From contig JBCDCY010000001.1 of assembly GCA_039180875.1 (NCBI GenBank), forward strand, positions 248,001-312,000: a stretch of 64,000 nucleotides of DNA. Direction: 5' to 3'. The stretch's first letter is position 1. Each line of letters starts with the position of its first letter. A program made the position numbers and the translations under genes. The notes below the pieces were generated by a model, which was not told the DNA's origin, searched no databases, and saw nothing but the letters and a program-made list of their open reading frames with translations. This DNA comes from JBCDCY01 sp039180875. Its GTDB lineage: Bacteria; Pseudomonadota; Alphaproteobacteria; Rhodobacterales; Rhodobacteraceae. Positions 55,392 through 63,847 of the stretch are shown here, in pieces.

Positions 55392-55531
55392 TCGATCTTT
55401 CGGTGGGAAGGTGCGTGGCGCCTCCGCCGCTGTTGAGTCCGATATACGCCCGGGGCCGGGGGAGTGCAAGGGCCCTTGGCGGCCCGGGGCCGAGACCGCT
55501 AGTCTCTGCCTATCGCAGGTGCGGAGGCCCC

Positions 55532-56110
55532 ATGCCCGCCGATGAGACAGCCGATCCTTCGGCGCTGACGCGCGCCAATCGCCGGACCCTCTGGCTGCTC
55601 GGCGGCGCAGTGGTGGGCGGGCTGATCGCGCTCGGCGTCGTGGGCGCGATGCAGCTTCTGAATGCGCCGGAGCGCGACGCGGCGCGGCAGGCCGTGCTGC
55701 GCGTGCCAGGGTTGGAGGCGGAGCTGCGCCAGGCGCGCTACGCCATCGTCACCCTCCGCGAAGGTCGCCTGGCACGGGAGCAGCAGCTGGCCGCGGTGCA
55801 AGCCCGGCTCCGCGACGCCAACTCCAACCTGGAGGCGGCCCGCCACGCCGCCGGCGCGATCCGATCCCAGGCCGAGGGGTCGCGGGAGCAGATCGCCGCG
55901 CTCACCGAAGATCTGGAAGCGGCCCGCGCCGACCTCGCCGCGGCCGAGGCGCGGATCGCGACGCTCGACGCCGAACTCGCCGATCTGACGGCCCTGGAGC
56001 AGGAGCAGTGCCGGATCACGGCGGAAGAGATCGGATCGCTCGGGCAGAGCGATCTGCCGGCGGAGGAGCGGCAAAGCCTGCTGTCCGATCTTCTCGCGCG
56101 CTGCCCCTAG
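55532..56110 (+). CDS. Membrane-anchored coiled-coil protein of unknown function
   Basis: 192 residues, not recognised. One membrane segment at about 20-42 (RTLWLLGGAVVGGLIALGVV), then a long Ala/Glu/Arg/Leu-rich coiled coil to about 160. A short C-terminal tail has Cys residues near Q-C-R-I-T and at the end (LLARCP). It is likely periplasmic after the anchor, by charge. ATG at 55532 behind GCGGAGG. Divergent from the rimP operon and convergent with regA. It may be a scaffolding protein, but no family is evident. Confidence 0.72.
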   Translation: MPADETADPSALTRANRRTLWLLGGAVVGGLIALGVVGAMQLLNAPERDAARQAVLRVPGLEAELRQARYAIVTLREGRLAREQQLAAVQARLRDANSNLEAARHAAGAIRSQAEGSREQIAALTEDLEAARADLAAAEARIATLDAELADLTALEQEQCRITAEEIGSLGQSDLPAEERQSLLSDLLARCP

Positions 56111-56186
56111 GCCATCCCGATCACCCGCCGAGCGGACATGATCGAGTTGCCCCGCCTGCGCGAATGCGCAGACGGGAAGAAATCCT

Positions 56187-56208
56187 GGCGCCGGAGGCGC
56201 CGCAATTT
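56187..56208 (-). terminator. Hairpin behind regA
   Basis: GGCGCC/GGCGCC (56187-56192 and 56196-56201) around a 3-base loop; on the minus strand it is followed by AGGATTTCTT. It lies just beyond the regA stop (56211) and also ends the convergent coiled-coil gene. Confidence 0.6.
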
Positions 56209-56210
56209 GC

Positions 56211-56762
56211 CTATCTGGGCGAGCGTTTCGCCAGGATCCGCTGCAGCGTCCGGCGGTGCATGTTGAGCCGCCGTGCGGTTTCCGAGACGTTGCGATCACA
56301 AAGCTCGAAGACCCGCTGGATATGCTCCCAGCGCACCCGGTCGGCCGACATCGGGTTCTCCGGCGGTGGCGGCTTGTCCTCCCCCGCAGTGAGCAAGGCG
56401 GCGACGATGTCGTTGGCATCCGCCGGCTTCGAGAGGTAGTCGACCGCGCCGATCTTGACCGCCGCGACGGCCGTGGCGATGGCGCCGTAGCCGGTCAGCA
56501 CCACGATCCGCGCCTCCGGCCGGGTCTCGCGCAAAGCCTCGACCACGTCGAGGCCGTTGCCGTCCTCGAGCCGCAGGTCGACCACCGCGTAGGCCGGCGG
56601 GTTGGCGGTGGCGATCGCCTTGCCCTCGGCCACCGTAGCTGCCGGCAGCGGCGCGAAGCCGCGCTTTTCCATCGCCCGCACCAGGCGGCGCAGGAACGGC
56701 TCGTCGTCGTCGAGCAGCAGGATGGATTTGTCGTCGCCGAGATTGATGCCTGCCTCGTCCAT
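56211..56762 (-). CDS. regA: Response regulator RegA/ActR (PrrA) type
   Basis: 183 residues. Receiver domain with acidic pocket LLLDDDEPF, phospho-acceptor Asp62 (VVDLRLEDG), T in VLTGYG and K in YLSKPADA; C-terminal Fis-type HTH RNVSETARRLNMHRRTLQRI, nearly invariant in RegA/ActR/PrrA. These globally regulate photosynthesis, respiration, nitrogen and carbon fixation genes in response to redox. ATG at 56762. senC lies 116 bases upstream on the same strand. The partner histidine kinase RegB is not in the window. Confidence 0.95.
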   Translation of the reverse strand: MDEAGINLGDDKSILLLDDDEPFLRRLVRAMEKRGFAPLPAATVAEGKAIATANPPAYAVVDLRLEDGNGLDVVEALRETRPEARIVVLTGYGAIATAVAAVKIGAVDYLSKPADANDIVAALLTAGEDKPPPPENPMSADRVRWEHIQRVFELCDRNVSETARRLNMHRRTLQRILAKRSPR

Positions 56763-56878
56763 ATCTCTGACCCTCCGTCCTTCTGTTCTCGTTGCCTTAA
56801 GGGAGATAGCACAAATGGGCGCAGCACAATGCCCGACCGTTTTCGCCGGCTTGAGCGCACCCGTCGGTATGCGACCGC

Positions 56879-57508
56879 CTAGCTGTGTTCGACGAAGCAG
56901 CCGATGCTTTCGGCCATCTGCTCCGCGCTCACGTCCTGACGATAGAACTCCAGCATACCCTCACCCGGCGCCATCAGATAGCTGAGCGTCGAGTGGTTCA
57001 TCAGGTAGTAGTCGTCGTCGCCCGTACCCCGCGCCCGCTCGGCGTAGACCCGATAGGCATCGACGATCCTGTCGACTTCGTCCTGGGTGCCGGTGAGGCC
57101 AACCATGCGGGGATGCATGAAGTCGGTGAACTCCGACAGCATCTGCGGCGTGTCGCGGCCCGGGTCGATCGAGACGAAGACCGGAGTGACGGTCTTGCCC
57201 TGCTCCGCCAGCAGATCGATCGCCTCGGCATTGCGGCTGACGTCGAGGGGGCAGACATCGGGGCAGAAGGTGTAGCCGAAGTAGAACAGGGTCGGCCCCG
57301 TGATCACATCGGCCTCGCTCACCCGCGCGCCGGTGTCGTCGATCATGGAGAACGGCCCGCCGATCTCCGCCGCACCGCCGGCCATTGAGGACGCGCGGCA
57401 GGCGGCATAGCGGTCGCTGCCCTGGCCCGAGCCGAAGGCGTACCAGCCTGCGGCGCCAAGACCCACGGCGACGACGGCTGTGGCGACGGTGGCAGCGATC
57501 CGGCTCAT
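56879..57508 (-). CDS. senC: SCO1/SenC copper chaperone
   Basis: 209 residues with an N-terminal anchor (about 5-25). Thioredoxin-like fold with copper ligands Cys82-P-D-V-Cys86 and His172 (in NHSTLSYLM). Delivers copper to CuA of cytochrome oxidase. ATG at 57508 after AAGGAGAAGTCTG. In Rhodobacter relatives senC is near regA and regB; here senC precedes regA, with gdhA before it. Confidence 0.92.
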   Translation of the reverse strand: MSRIAATVATAVVAVGLGAAGWYAFGSGQGSDRYAACRASSMAGGAAEIGGPFSMIDDTGARVSEADVITGPTLFYFGYTFCPDVCPLDVSRNAEAIDLLAEQGKTVTPVFVSIDPGRDTPQMLSEFTDFMHPRMVGLTGTQDEVDRIVDAYRVYAERARGTGDDDYYLMNHSTLSYLMAPGEGMLEFYRQDVSAEQMAESIGCFVEHS

Positions 57509-57608
57509 CAGACTTCTCCTTGCCTCATATCTCTTATGAGGAAGGCGCAGGGCCACGGCAATACAAGGGCCCGTGATGTCGCGCCCCGGCGGCGACGGCG
57601 CCGCAGCC

Positions 57609-57652
57609 CGCACCGTCCCGGAAATCGGCCGAGGCCGATTGTCCGGGACCTC
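57609..57652 (-). repeat. Dispersed hairpin repeat, copy 3 (second hairpin only, inverted)
   Basis: Reverse-complement match to the second hairpin of the 5651 unit: GTCCCGGACAATCGGCC and GGCCGATTTCCGGGAC on the minus strand, followed by GGTGCG as in copy 2. It sits just behind the gdhA stop (57662), so it could end or stabilise the gdhA mRNA. Confidence 0.8.
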
Positions 57653-57661
57653 TCCCCCCGC

Positions 57662-59095
57662 CTAAAGGCCGAGGGCGCGGTAGCTGTCGGCCACCCGGCC
57701 GATGGCAACGAGATAGGCTGCGACCCGCAGATCGGCCACGTCGTTGCGCCGATGCCAGACCTCCCGCATCGACTGGTAGGCCCCACGCATGGTGTCGTCG
57801 AGGCCGGAGCGCACCAGCTCCAGCTCGCCCGCCCCGCGCAGATAGTCGCGCTTGAAGTCGTCCGACAATGTGGTCAAACCCTGCGCCTCGACGTTCATGC
57901 GGTCGAGTTCGTCGACCAGCAGTTGGTGGCGCGCCTCCTCCTGCCGCCGCTCCATCCGGCCGAAGCGGATGTGGCTGAGGTTTTTCACCCACTCGAAGTA
58001 GCTCACCGTGACGCCGCCGGCATTGGCGAAGAGATCGGGGATGATCACCGTCCCCTTCTTGCGCAGGATTTCGTCGCCGCCGGCGGTGATCGGGCCGTTC
58101 GCCGCCTCGATGATCAACGGCGCCTGGATCCGCTCGGCATTGCCGAGGTTGATGACGCCTTCGAGCGCGGCCGGGATCAGAATATCGCACGCGATCTCCA
58201 GCACCTCAGCGCCGTTGGCGTGATAGTCCGCGCCAGGAAAGCCGCGCACGCCGCCGGTCTCGGCGATGTGCTCGCGCACCAACTCGACGTTCAAGCCGCG
58301 ATGGTCGGTGATGGCCCCGTCCCGCTCGATCACGCCGGTGACCAGCGCCCCGTCCTGCTCCGACAGGAACTTGGCGGCGTGGTAGCCAACATTGCCGAGG
58401 CCCTGCACCACCACCCGCTTGCCGGCCAGGGTGCCGGCCAGATGAGCGGCCGCCACATCCTCGGGATGGCGAAAAAACTCGCGGAGCGCGTACTGCACGC
58501 CGCGCCCGGTGGCCTCCACCCGCCCGGCGATGCCCCCGGCATTGGTCGGCTTGCCGGTGACGCAGGCGCGGGCGTTGATGTCGGTGGTGTTCATCCGCCG
58601 ATACTGATCGGCGATCCAGGCCATCTCCCGCTCGCCGGTGCCCATGTCCGGGGCCGGCACGTTCTGGGAGGGATGGATCAGATCGCGCTTGGCGAGCTCA
58701 TAGGCGAAGCGGCGAGTGATGCGCTCCAGCTCCTCCTCCTCCCACTCCCGCGGGTCGATCATCAACCCGCCCTTGGAGCCGCCGAACGGCGTCTCGACCA
58801 GGGCGCATTTGTAGGTCATCAGCGCCGCCAGCGCCTCGACCTCGTCCTGGTTCACCGCCGTGGCGAAACGGATGCCGCCCTTCACCGGCTCCATATGCTC
58901 AGAGTGCACCGCGCGGTAGCCGGTGAACGTGTGTATCTGGCCGCGCAGCTTCACGCCGAAGCGCACGACGTAGGTGGAATTGCAGACCCGGATCTTCTCC
59001 TCGAGGCCCGGCGGCAGGTCCATCAGTCTCGCCGCTCGGCTGAACATCAGATCGACCGACTGGCGAAAGCTCGGTTCCGATTGGTCATGCATCAT
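57662..59095 (-). CDS. gdhA: Glu/Leu/Phe/Val dehydrogenase (glutamate dehydrogenase)
   Basis: 477 residues of the hexameric GDH family. Substrate Lys block EPVKGGIRF, catalytic Lys region KCALVETPFGGSKGG, and NAD(P)-binding GLGNVG in VVVQGLGNVGYHAAKFL. Sequence resembles the alphaproteobacterial catabolic-type, NAD-linked GDH; cofactor preference is not certain. ATG at 59095 with GGGGAG 5 bases upstream. Stands alone, with senC and regA downstream. Confidence 0.93.
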   Translation of the reverse strand: MMHDQSEPSFRQSVDLMFSRAARLMDLPPGLEEKIRVCNSTYVVRFGVKLRGQIHTFTGYRAVHSEHMEPVKGGIRFATAVNQDEVEALAALMTYKCALVETPFGGSKGGLMIDPREWEEEELERITRRFAYELAKRDLIHPSQNVPAPDMGTGEREMAWIADQYRRMNTTDINARACVTGKPTNAGGIAGRVEATGRGVQYALREFFRHPEDVAAAHLAGTLAGKRVVVQGLGNVGYHAAKFLSEQDGALVTGVIERDGAITDHRGLNVELVREHIAETGGVRGFPGADYHANGAEVLEIACDILIPAALEGVINLGNAERIQAPLIIEAANGPITAGGDEILRKKGTVIIPDLFANAGGVTVSYFEWVKNLSHIRFGRMERRQEEARHQLLVDELDRMNVEAQGLTTLSDDFKRDYLRGAGELELVRSGLDDTMRGAYQSMREVWHRRNDVADLRVAAYLVAIGRVADSYRALGL

Positions 59096-59197
59096 ACCGT
59101 CTCCCCGAAGCGCGGCCCCTGAGGCGCGGGGCCATGGTTCCGACCATAGGCGCAGTTTTCGGTGAAGCCATCGCTAATGACGCGCGGTTCCAATTCG

Positions 59198-60076
59198 CTA
59201 CGTCGCCGTATCCCGCCGCCGTTCCCGCCAAAGGGTGTAGAGACCGGCCGACACCACGATCGCGGCGCCGAGCGCGGTGGGCAGATCCAGCATCTCGCCG
59301 AACACCAAAAGGCCGATGGCCGACGCGAAGACCAGCTGGAAGTAGGCGAGCGGCTGCACGCTGCTCGCCTCCGCCACCTCGTAGGTCTTGATCAACAGGT
59401 AATGGCCGAGGGCGCCGGTGACGCAAAGCACGGCCATCCAGGCCCAGTCGGCGGGCAGCATCGGCTGCCAAAAGAACGGCCCGACCAGGGTGATCGCCGC
59501 CGCCCCGGCGACGCCGGTCCAGAAAAAGCTGGTGGCCGCCGTGTCCCGCCGGGCGGCAAACCGGGTGAGCAGGGCATAGGTCGCGAACAGGAAGGCCGAG
59601 AGCAGGGCGATCAGCGCATCGGGGGAGAAAACGGCGAAGCCTGGGCGCAGGATGATCAACACACCGACAAAGCCCACCCCGATCGCGACCCAGCGCCGCC
59701 AGCCCACCGGCTCTCCCAATACCGGGCCGGAGAGGGCGGCGACCAGCAACGGATAGGTGGCGAAGATCGCATGGCTCCCCACCAAGCCGAGCCGGGTGAA
59801 GGCCAGCACCATCACGCAGATCTCCACGACCAGCAGCACCCCACGCCCGATCTGCAGCCAGTGCTGGGACGTGCGCGCCGCTGCGCGCAGCCCTCCCGGC
59901 CGCCGGGCCGAGATCGCGACGACGAAGGCCGCGAAGAACCAGTAGCGCAGCATCACCACCAGGATGACGTTGTAGCTCGAGGCCAGGTGGCGGGAGATGC
60001 CGTCCTGGGCGGCGAAGACCAGCATGGTGGCGAGCATCAGCATCGGGCCGAGGCGGGGATTGTTCTGCTGCGCCAC
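59198..60076 (-). CDS. EamA/DMT family transporter
   Basis: 292-residue inner-membrane protein with 10 hydrophobic segments arranged as two EamA halves; the second has V-Q-P-L-A-Y-F-Q-L-V-F-A-S. Drug/metabolite transporter superfamily, typical of amino-acid or solute exporters; substrate not known. GTG start at 60076 behind AAAGG. Confidence 0.88.
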   Translation of the reverse strand: MAQQNNPRLGPMLMLATMLVFAAQDGISRHLASSYNVILVVMLRYWFFAAFVVAISARRPGGLRAAARTSQHWLQIGRGVLLVVEICVMVLAFTRLGLVGSHAIFATYPLLVAALSGPVLGEPVGWRRWVAIGVGFVGVLIILRPGFAVFSPDALIALLSAFLFATYALLTRFAARRDTAATSFFWTGVAGAAAITLVGPFFWQPMLPADWAWMAVLCVTGALGHYLLIKTYEVAEASSVQPLAYFQLVFASAIGLLVFGEMLDLPTALGAAIVVSAGLYTLWRERRRDTAT

Positions 60077-60121
60077 GCGGACGGCCTTTCAGCGGGGACC
60101 GGCCCGGGCTAAGGCCAGGCC

Positions 60122-60796
60122 ATGACCCGCCATAGCGACCCGGGCCCGACCGCGCCAGCCCCCTACGATCCGCCCGTTGGCCCGGTCCGGGTGCTCCGGC
60201 GGGATGCGGCGCTCCTGGTGGTGGAGAAACCGGCCGGGCTGCTCAGCGTGCCGGGTAAGGGGGCGGATCTGGCGGACTGCCTGCTCTCCCGCTTGCTGGC
60301 GGAGGATCCGGCGGTGCGTCTTGTCCATCGCCTGGACCGCGACACCTCGGGCCTGATGGTCTTCGCCCGAAGCCCGAAGGCCCAGCGCCATCTCGGCCTG
60401 CAATTCGAGCGGCGCCATGTCCGGAAAGGGTATGCGGCCCGGGTCGCGGGGACGGTGCGGGGCGACCACGGCCTGATCGACGTGCCGCTGGCCGCCGACT
60501 GGCCCCGCCGACCGCGCCAGCGGGTGGACTGGGTGGGCGGACGCCGGGCGCTCACCCACTGGCAGGTGCTGGAGCGGGGGCCGGAGTGGACCGAGATGAC
60601 GCTGGTGCCGGAGACCGGGCGCAGCCATCAGCTTCGCCTACACATGCGCCTGCTCGGCCATCCGATCCTCGGCGATCCGCTTTACGGCGACGCGGCGCGT
60701 GCGGCGCGGCTGATGCTGCATGCCAATGCGCTTGCCCTCCGCCATCCCGAGGACGGGCGGGTGGTGCGCTTCGCCAGCCCGGCGCCGTGGTGCTGA
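60122..60796 (+). CDS. RluA family pseudouridine synthase
   Basis: 224 residues, a short RluA-type enzyme without an S4 domain. The catalytic Asp is in HRLDRDTSGLMVFA, and the E-T-G-R-S-H-Q-L-R-L-H-M-R motif is diagnostic. Similar in size to E. coli RluA, which modifies 23S and tRNA uridines; the exact target is not known. ATG at 60122. Divergent from the EamA gene. Confidence 0.9.
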   Translation: MTRHSDPGPTAPAPYDPPVGPVRVLRRDAALLVVEKPAGLLSVPGKGADLADCLLSRLLAEDPAVRLVHRLDRDTSGLMVFARSPKAQRHLGLQFERRHVRKGYAARVAGTVRGDHGLIDVPLAADWPRRPRQRVDWVGGRRALTHWQVLERGPEWTEMTLVPETGRSHQLRLHMRLLGHPILGDPLYGDAARAARLMLHANALALRHPEDGRVVRFASPAPWC

Positions 60797-60841
60797 CGAT
60801 GGGGCCGTGGGGGCGCTGCCCCCTCTTCGCTCCGCGAATTC

Positions 60842-60886
60842 ACCCCTGGGATATTTGGGCCAATGCGAAAGGGCCTTGGCTTGTGT
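60842..60886. repeat. Convergent-gene hairpin element, copy 4 (half element)
   Basis: Shares the CCTGGGATATTTGGGCCAA left arm with copies at 12723, 33750 and 43384, then GCGAAAGGGCC, but the right arm is degenerate. It lies between the 3' ends of the RluA gene and pnp. Confidence 0.6.
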
Positions 60887-60967
60887 CGGGGAGGATGTCT
60901 GGCCCCGCGCGAGATGTCGTGGGGGCGGGCTGAGGCGGGCGGCGCGGACCAACCCTGAAAAGGCGTA

Positions 60968-60992
60968 GGGCCCGGCGGAAATCGCCGGGCCC
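60968..60992. terminator. Perfect 10-bp hairpin behind pnp
   Basis: GGGCCCGGCG (60968-60977), loop GAAAT, CGCCGGGCCC (60983-60992). It lies just past the pnp stop (61016, minus), with TACGCCTTTT on the minus side. Probable end of the rpsO-pnp transcript. Confidence 0.7.
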
Positions 60993-61015
60993 TGCAATAT
61001 CCTTATGGGTGCACC

Positions 61016-63142
61016 TTAGGCGTCCTCGGTGACCTCGGCGCCGGTCTCCTGATCGACGGCTTTCATCGACAGGCGGACCTTGCCGCGGTCGTCGAAGCCC
61101 ATCAGCTTGACCTTCACCTCCTGGCCCTCCTGCAGCACGTCGGAGGGATGCTTGATCCGGTCATTGGCGATCTGGCTGACATGGACCAGACCGTCGCGCT
61201 TGCCGAAGAAGTTCACGAAGGCGCCGAAGTCCATGATCTTCACCACCTTGCCGGTGTAGACCTGCCCCTCCTCCGGCTCGGCGACGATGGCGTGGATCAT
61301 GCCGCGGGCCTTCTCGATCGCCTCGGCGTTGGGGCTGGCGATCTTGATGATGCCGTCGTCGTTGATGTCGACTTTGGCGCCCGAGGTCTCGACGATCTCC
61401 CGGATCACCTTGCCGCCGGTGCCGATCACCTCCCGGATCTTGTCGGTCGGCACGCTCATGGTCTCGATCCGCGGCGCGTGGGGCGAGAACTCCTGCCGGC
61501 CTTCACCGAGGGCCTTCGCCATCTCGCCGAGGATGTGCAGGCGGCCATCGCGGGCCTGGGCCAGGGCCTGCTCCATGATCTCGGGCGTGATGCCTGCGAC
61601 CTTAATGTCCATCTGCAGCGAAGTGATGCCCTGCTCGGTGCCGGCCACCTTGAAGTCCATGTCGCCGAGATGGTCCTCGTCGCCGAGGATGTCGGTCAGC
61701 ACGGCAAAGCGGCCGTCCTCCTCCAGGATCAGACCCATGGCCACACCGGCCACCGGCGCCTTCAGCGGCACCGCGGCGTCCATCATCGAGAGGGAGGCAC
61801 CGCAGACCGTGGCCATCGAGGAGGAGCCGTTGGACTCCGTGATCTCAGAGACCACGCGGATCGTGTAGGGGAAGTCCGTCTGCGCCGGCAGCACCGCCTG
61901 CAAGGCCCGCCAGGCGAGCTTGCCGTGGCCGATCTCGCGCCGCCCCGGGGGGCCCATGCGGCCAGCCTCGCCCACCGAATAGGGCGGGAAGTTGTAGTGC
62001 AAGAGGAACGTCGCCCGGCTCTCGCCATGCAGCGCGTCGATGATCTGCTCGTCGTCGCCGGTGCCGAGGGTGGTGACCACCAGGCCCTGGGTCTCGCCCC
62101 GAGTGAAGAGGGAGGAGCCATGGGTCCGAGGCAGCACGCCCACTTCGGAGACGATCGGGCGCACGGTGGCCAAATCCCGTCCGTCGATCCGGGTGCTGGT
62201 GCCGAGGATGTCGCCCCGCACCACTTCCTGCTCGAGCTTCTTCAGACAGCCGCCTAGGCCGCGGTCCTCCCGCTCCTCCTCGCTCAGCGCCGCCGCGATG
62301 GTCTCGCGGGCCGCACCGATCGCCGCCTGCCGCTCCAGCTTGTCGCGGAGCGCGAAGGCGGCACGCATCGGCGCCTCGCCCGCCGCCTTGACCTTGGCAT
62401 AGAGGGCCGAGGTGTCGGCCGGTTGGAAGTCGAACGGCTCCTTCGCCGCCTGCTCGGCCAGGTCGATGATCAGGTCGATCACCGGCTGCATCTGCGCGTG
62501 GCCGAAGGTCACGGCGCCGAGCATCTCTTCCTCGGAGAGCTCGTAGGCCTCGGACTCGACCATCATCACCGCGTCCTTGGTGCCGGCAACGATCAGGTCG
62601 AGGCGTTGCTCGGGCTTGGTGCGCAGGGCGTCCATGTCGTCGACCCGCGGGTTGAGCACGTACTCGCCACCCGAAAAGCCCACCCGACAGCCAGCGATCG
62701 GGCCGAGGAACGGCACGCCGGAGATCGTCAGCGCCGCCGAGGCCGCCACCATGGCGACGATGTCGGGATCGTTCTCCAGATCGTGGGAGAGGACGGTGCA
62801 GATCACCTGCACCTCGTTCTTGAAGCCCCCGGCGAACAGCGGCCGGATCGGCCGGTCGATCAGGCGCGAGGTGAGCGTTTCCTTCTCGCTCGGGCGCGCC
62901 TCGCGCTTGAAGAAGCCGCCCGGGATCTTGCCGGCGGCATAGGTCTTTTCCTGATAGTGCACGGCCAGCGGGAAGAAATCGATGCCCTCCCGCGGTTGGC
63001 GTTCATAGACGACGGCGGCCAGCACCGTGGTCTCGCCATAGGTGGCAAGCACCGAGCCATCGGCCTGGCGCGCCATGCGCCCGGTCTCCAGCGTCAACGT
63101 CTCGTGGCCCCATTGGACCGATTTCGTCACGATATCGAACAT
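61016..63142 (-). CDS. pnp: Polyribonucleotide nucleotidyltransferase (PNPase)
   Basis: 708-residue 3'-5' phosphorolytic exonuclease. Two RNase PH-type cores, KH domain (VPTDKIREVIGTGGKVIREI) and S1 domain (VVKIMDFGAFVNFFGKRDGL). Landmarks PGGFFKREARPSEKE and PPYSVGE are intact. The ATG at 63142 follows AGAGGAAACG. Downstream of rpsO on the same strand, as in many bacteria. Confidence 0.97.
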   Translation of the reverse strand: MFDIVTKSVQWGHETLTLETGRMARQADGSVLATYGETTVLAAVVYERQPREGIDFFPLAVHYQEKTYAAGKIPGGFFKREARPSEKETLTSRLIDRPIRPLFAGGFKNEVQVICTVLSHDLENDPDIVAMVAASAALTISGVPFLGPIAGCRVGFSGGEYVLNPRVDDMDALRTKPEQRLDLIVAGTKDAVMMVESEAYELSEEEMLGAVTFGHAQMQPVIDLIIDLAEQAAKEPFDFQPADTSALYAKVKAAGEAPMRAAFALRDKLERQAAIGAARETIAAALSEEEREDRGLGGCLKKLEQEVVRGDILGTSTRIDGRDLATVRPIVSEVGVLPRTHGSSLFTRGETQGLVVTTLGTGDDEQIIDALHGESRATFLLHYNFPPYSVGEAGRMGPPGRREIGHGKLAWRALQAVLPAQTDFPYTIRVVSEITESNGSSSMATVCGASLSMMDAAVPLKAPVAGVAMGLILEEDGRFAVLTDILGDEDHLGDMDFKVAGTEQGITSLQMDIKVAGITPEIMEQALAQARDGRLHILGEMAKALGEGRQEFSPHAPRIETMSVPTDKIREVIGTGGKVIREIVETSGAKVDINDDGIIKIASPNAEAIEKARGMIHAIVAEPEEGQVYTGKVVKIMDFGAFVNFFGKRDGLVHVSQIANDRIKHPSDVLQEGQEVKVKLMGFDDRGKVRLSMKAVDQETGAEVTEDA

Positions 63143-63305
63143 CTCGTTTCCTCTGGCGCGCCCGTCCCCTGACGTGCGCGCGTTCTGACCCCTGGGGTTG
63201 CATGCATCTGGCGTGGACCACGGGGTCGGGTGGCCGGCGCGCACGGATCGTCGGGAAGGAGGGGCCGCAGCATCGGCTGCGGCGCGGGCGTCCCAACCGG
63301 CGCCC

Positions 63306-63334
63306 AAAAACACAAACGCGCCCCGGGGGGCGCG
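63306..63334 (-). terminator. Intrinsic terminator between rpsO and pnp
   Basis: On the minus strand, CGCGCCCC and GGGGCGCG pair around two bases and are followed by TTTGTGTTTTT. It gives a partial or complete stop between rpsO and pnp; pnp has a 160-base leader behind it. Confidence 0.8.
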
Positions 63335-63350
63335 GTTGCTCGATCCTCGC

Positions 63351-63620
63351 TCAGCGGCGGAGCCCCAGACGCTCAATCAGCGAGCGATAGCGGGCCTCGT
63401 CGTTGCCGCGGACATAGTCCAGCAGCTTGCGGCGCTGGCTGACCATCTTCAGCAGGCCGCGGCGCGAGTGGTTGTCCTTCTTGTGGGTCTTGAAGTGCTC
63501 GGTCAGCGTGTTGATCCGGCTCGTCAGGATCGCGATCTGCACATCGGCAGAGCCGGTATCGCCGTCACCGCGCCCGTATTCCTTGATGAGGTCGGCCTTG
63601 ACCTCTGGCGTAATCGACAT
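63351..63620 (-). CDS. rpsO: 30S ribosomal protein S15
   Basis: 89 residues, normal length. Family blocks: GDTGSADVQIAILTSRINTLT, HKKDNHSRRGLLKMV and RRKLLDYVR. Primary 16S rRNA-binding protein of the central domain. ATG at 63620 after GGGAGACACGG. Followed by a strong terminator and then pnp. truB is not the upstream neighbour here, unlike in many genomes. Confidence 0.98.
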   Translation of the reverse strand: MSITPEVKADLIKEYGRGDGDTGSADVQIAILTSRINTLTEHFKTHKKDNHSRRGLLKMVSQRRKLLDYVRGNDEARYRSLIERLGLRR

Positions 63621-63812
63621 CCGTGTCTCCCGTCTAGGGTTCAGGTCGCGCTCCGAACCACGGCACGGGCCGGGATGTCGTCCAGCAAGGTCGGGACCGT
63701 AGCGCCGCCCGCGCGGACCAATCCGGGCGGGTTGCGGCGTGCCATAAGGGGTTTTGGCCGGAATGGCCAGCGCTTTCGTGCCGTCCGGCTCCGGTGGCGG
63801 TAGGTGATCGCC

Positions 63813-63838
63813 GGGACCCGGGTGTGGTGCCGGGCCCC
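63813..63838 (-). terminator. Hairpin behind the antenna-like ORF
   Basis: On the minus transcript, nine pairs form between CCGGGTCCC and GGGGCCCGG, one as a U-G wobble; on the plus strand the same position is a mismatch. The loop is 8 bases. It begins 9 bases after the stop codon at 63848. Such stems follow pufA-type antenna genes in purple bacteria. Confidence 0.55.
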
Positions 63839-63847
63839 AGCAACGGA

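Noticed and set aside
49766..55545. Very long plus-strand open frames (over 900 and 1200 codons) opposite infB, nusA and rimP
   Set aside because: They are antisense shadows typical of high-GC DNA, rich in Arg/Ala/Pro with no family motifs, while the minus strand encodes clear conserved proteins.
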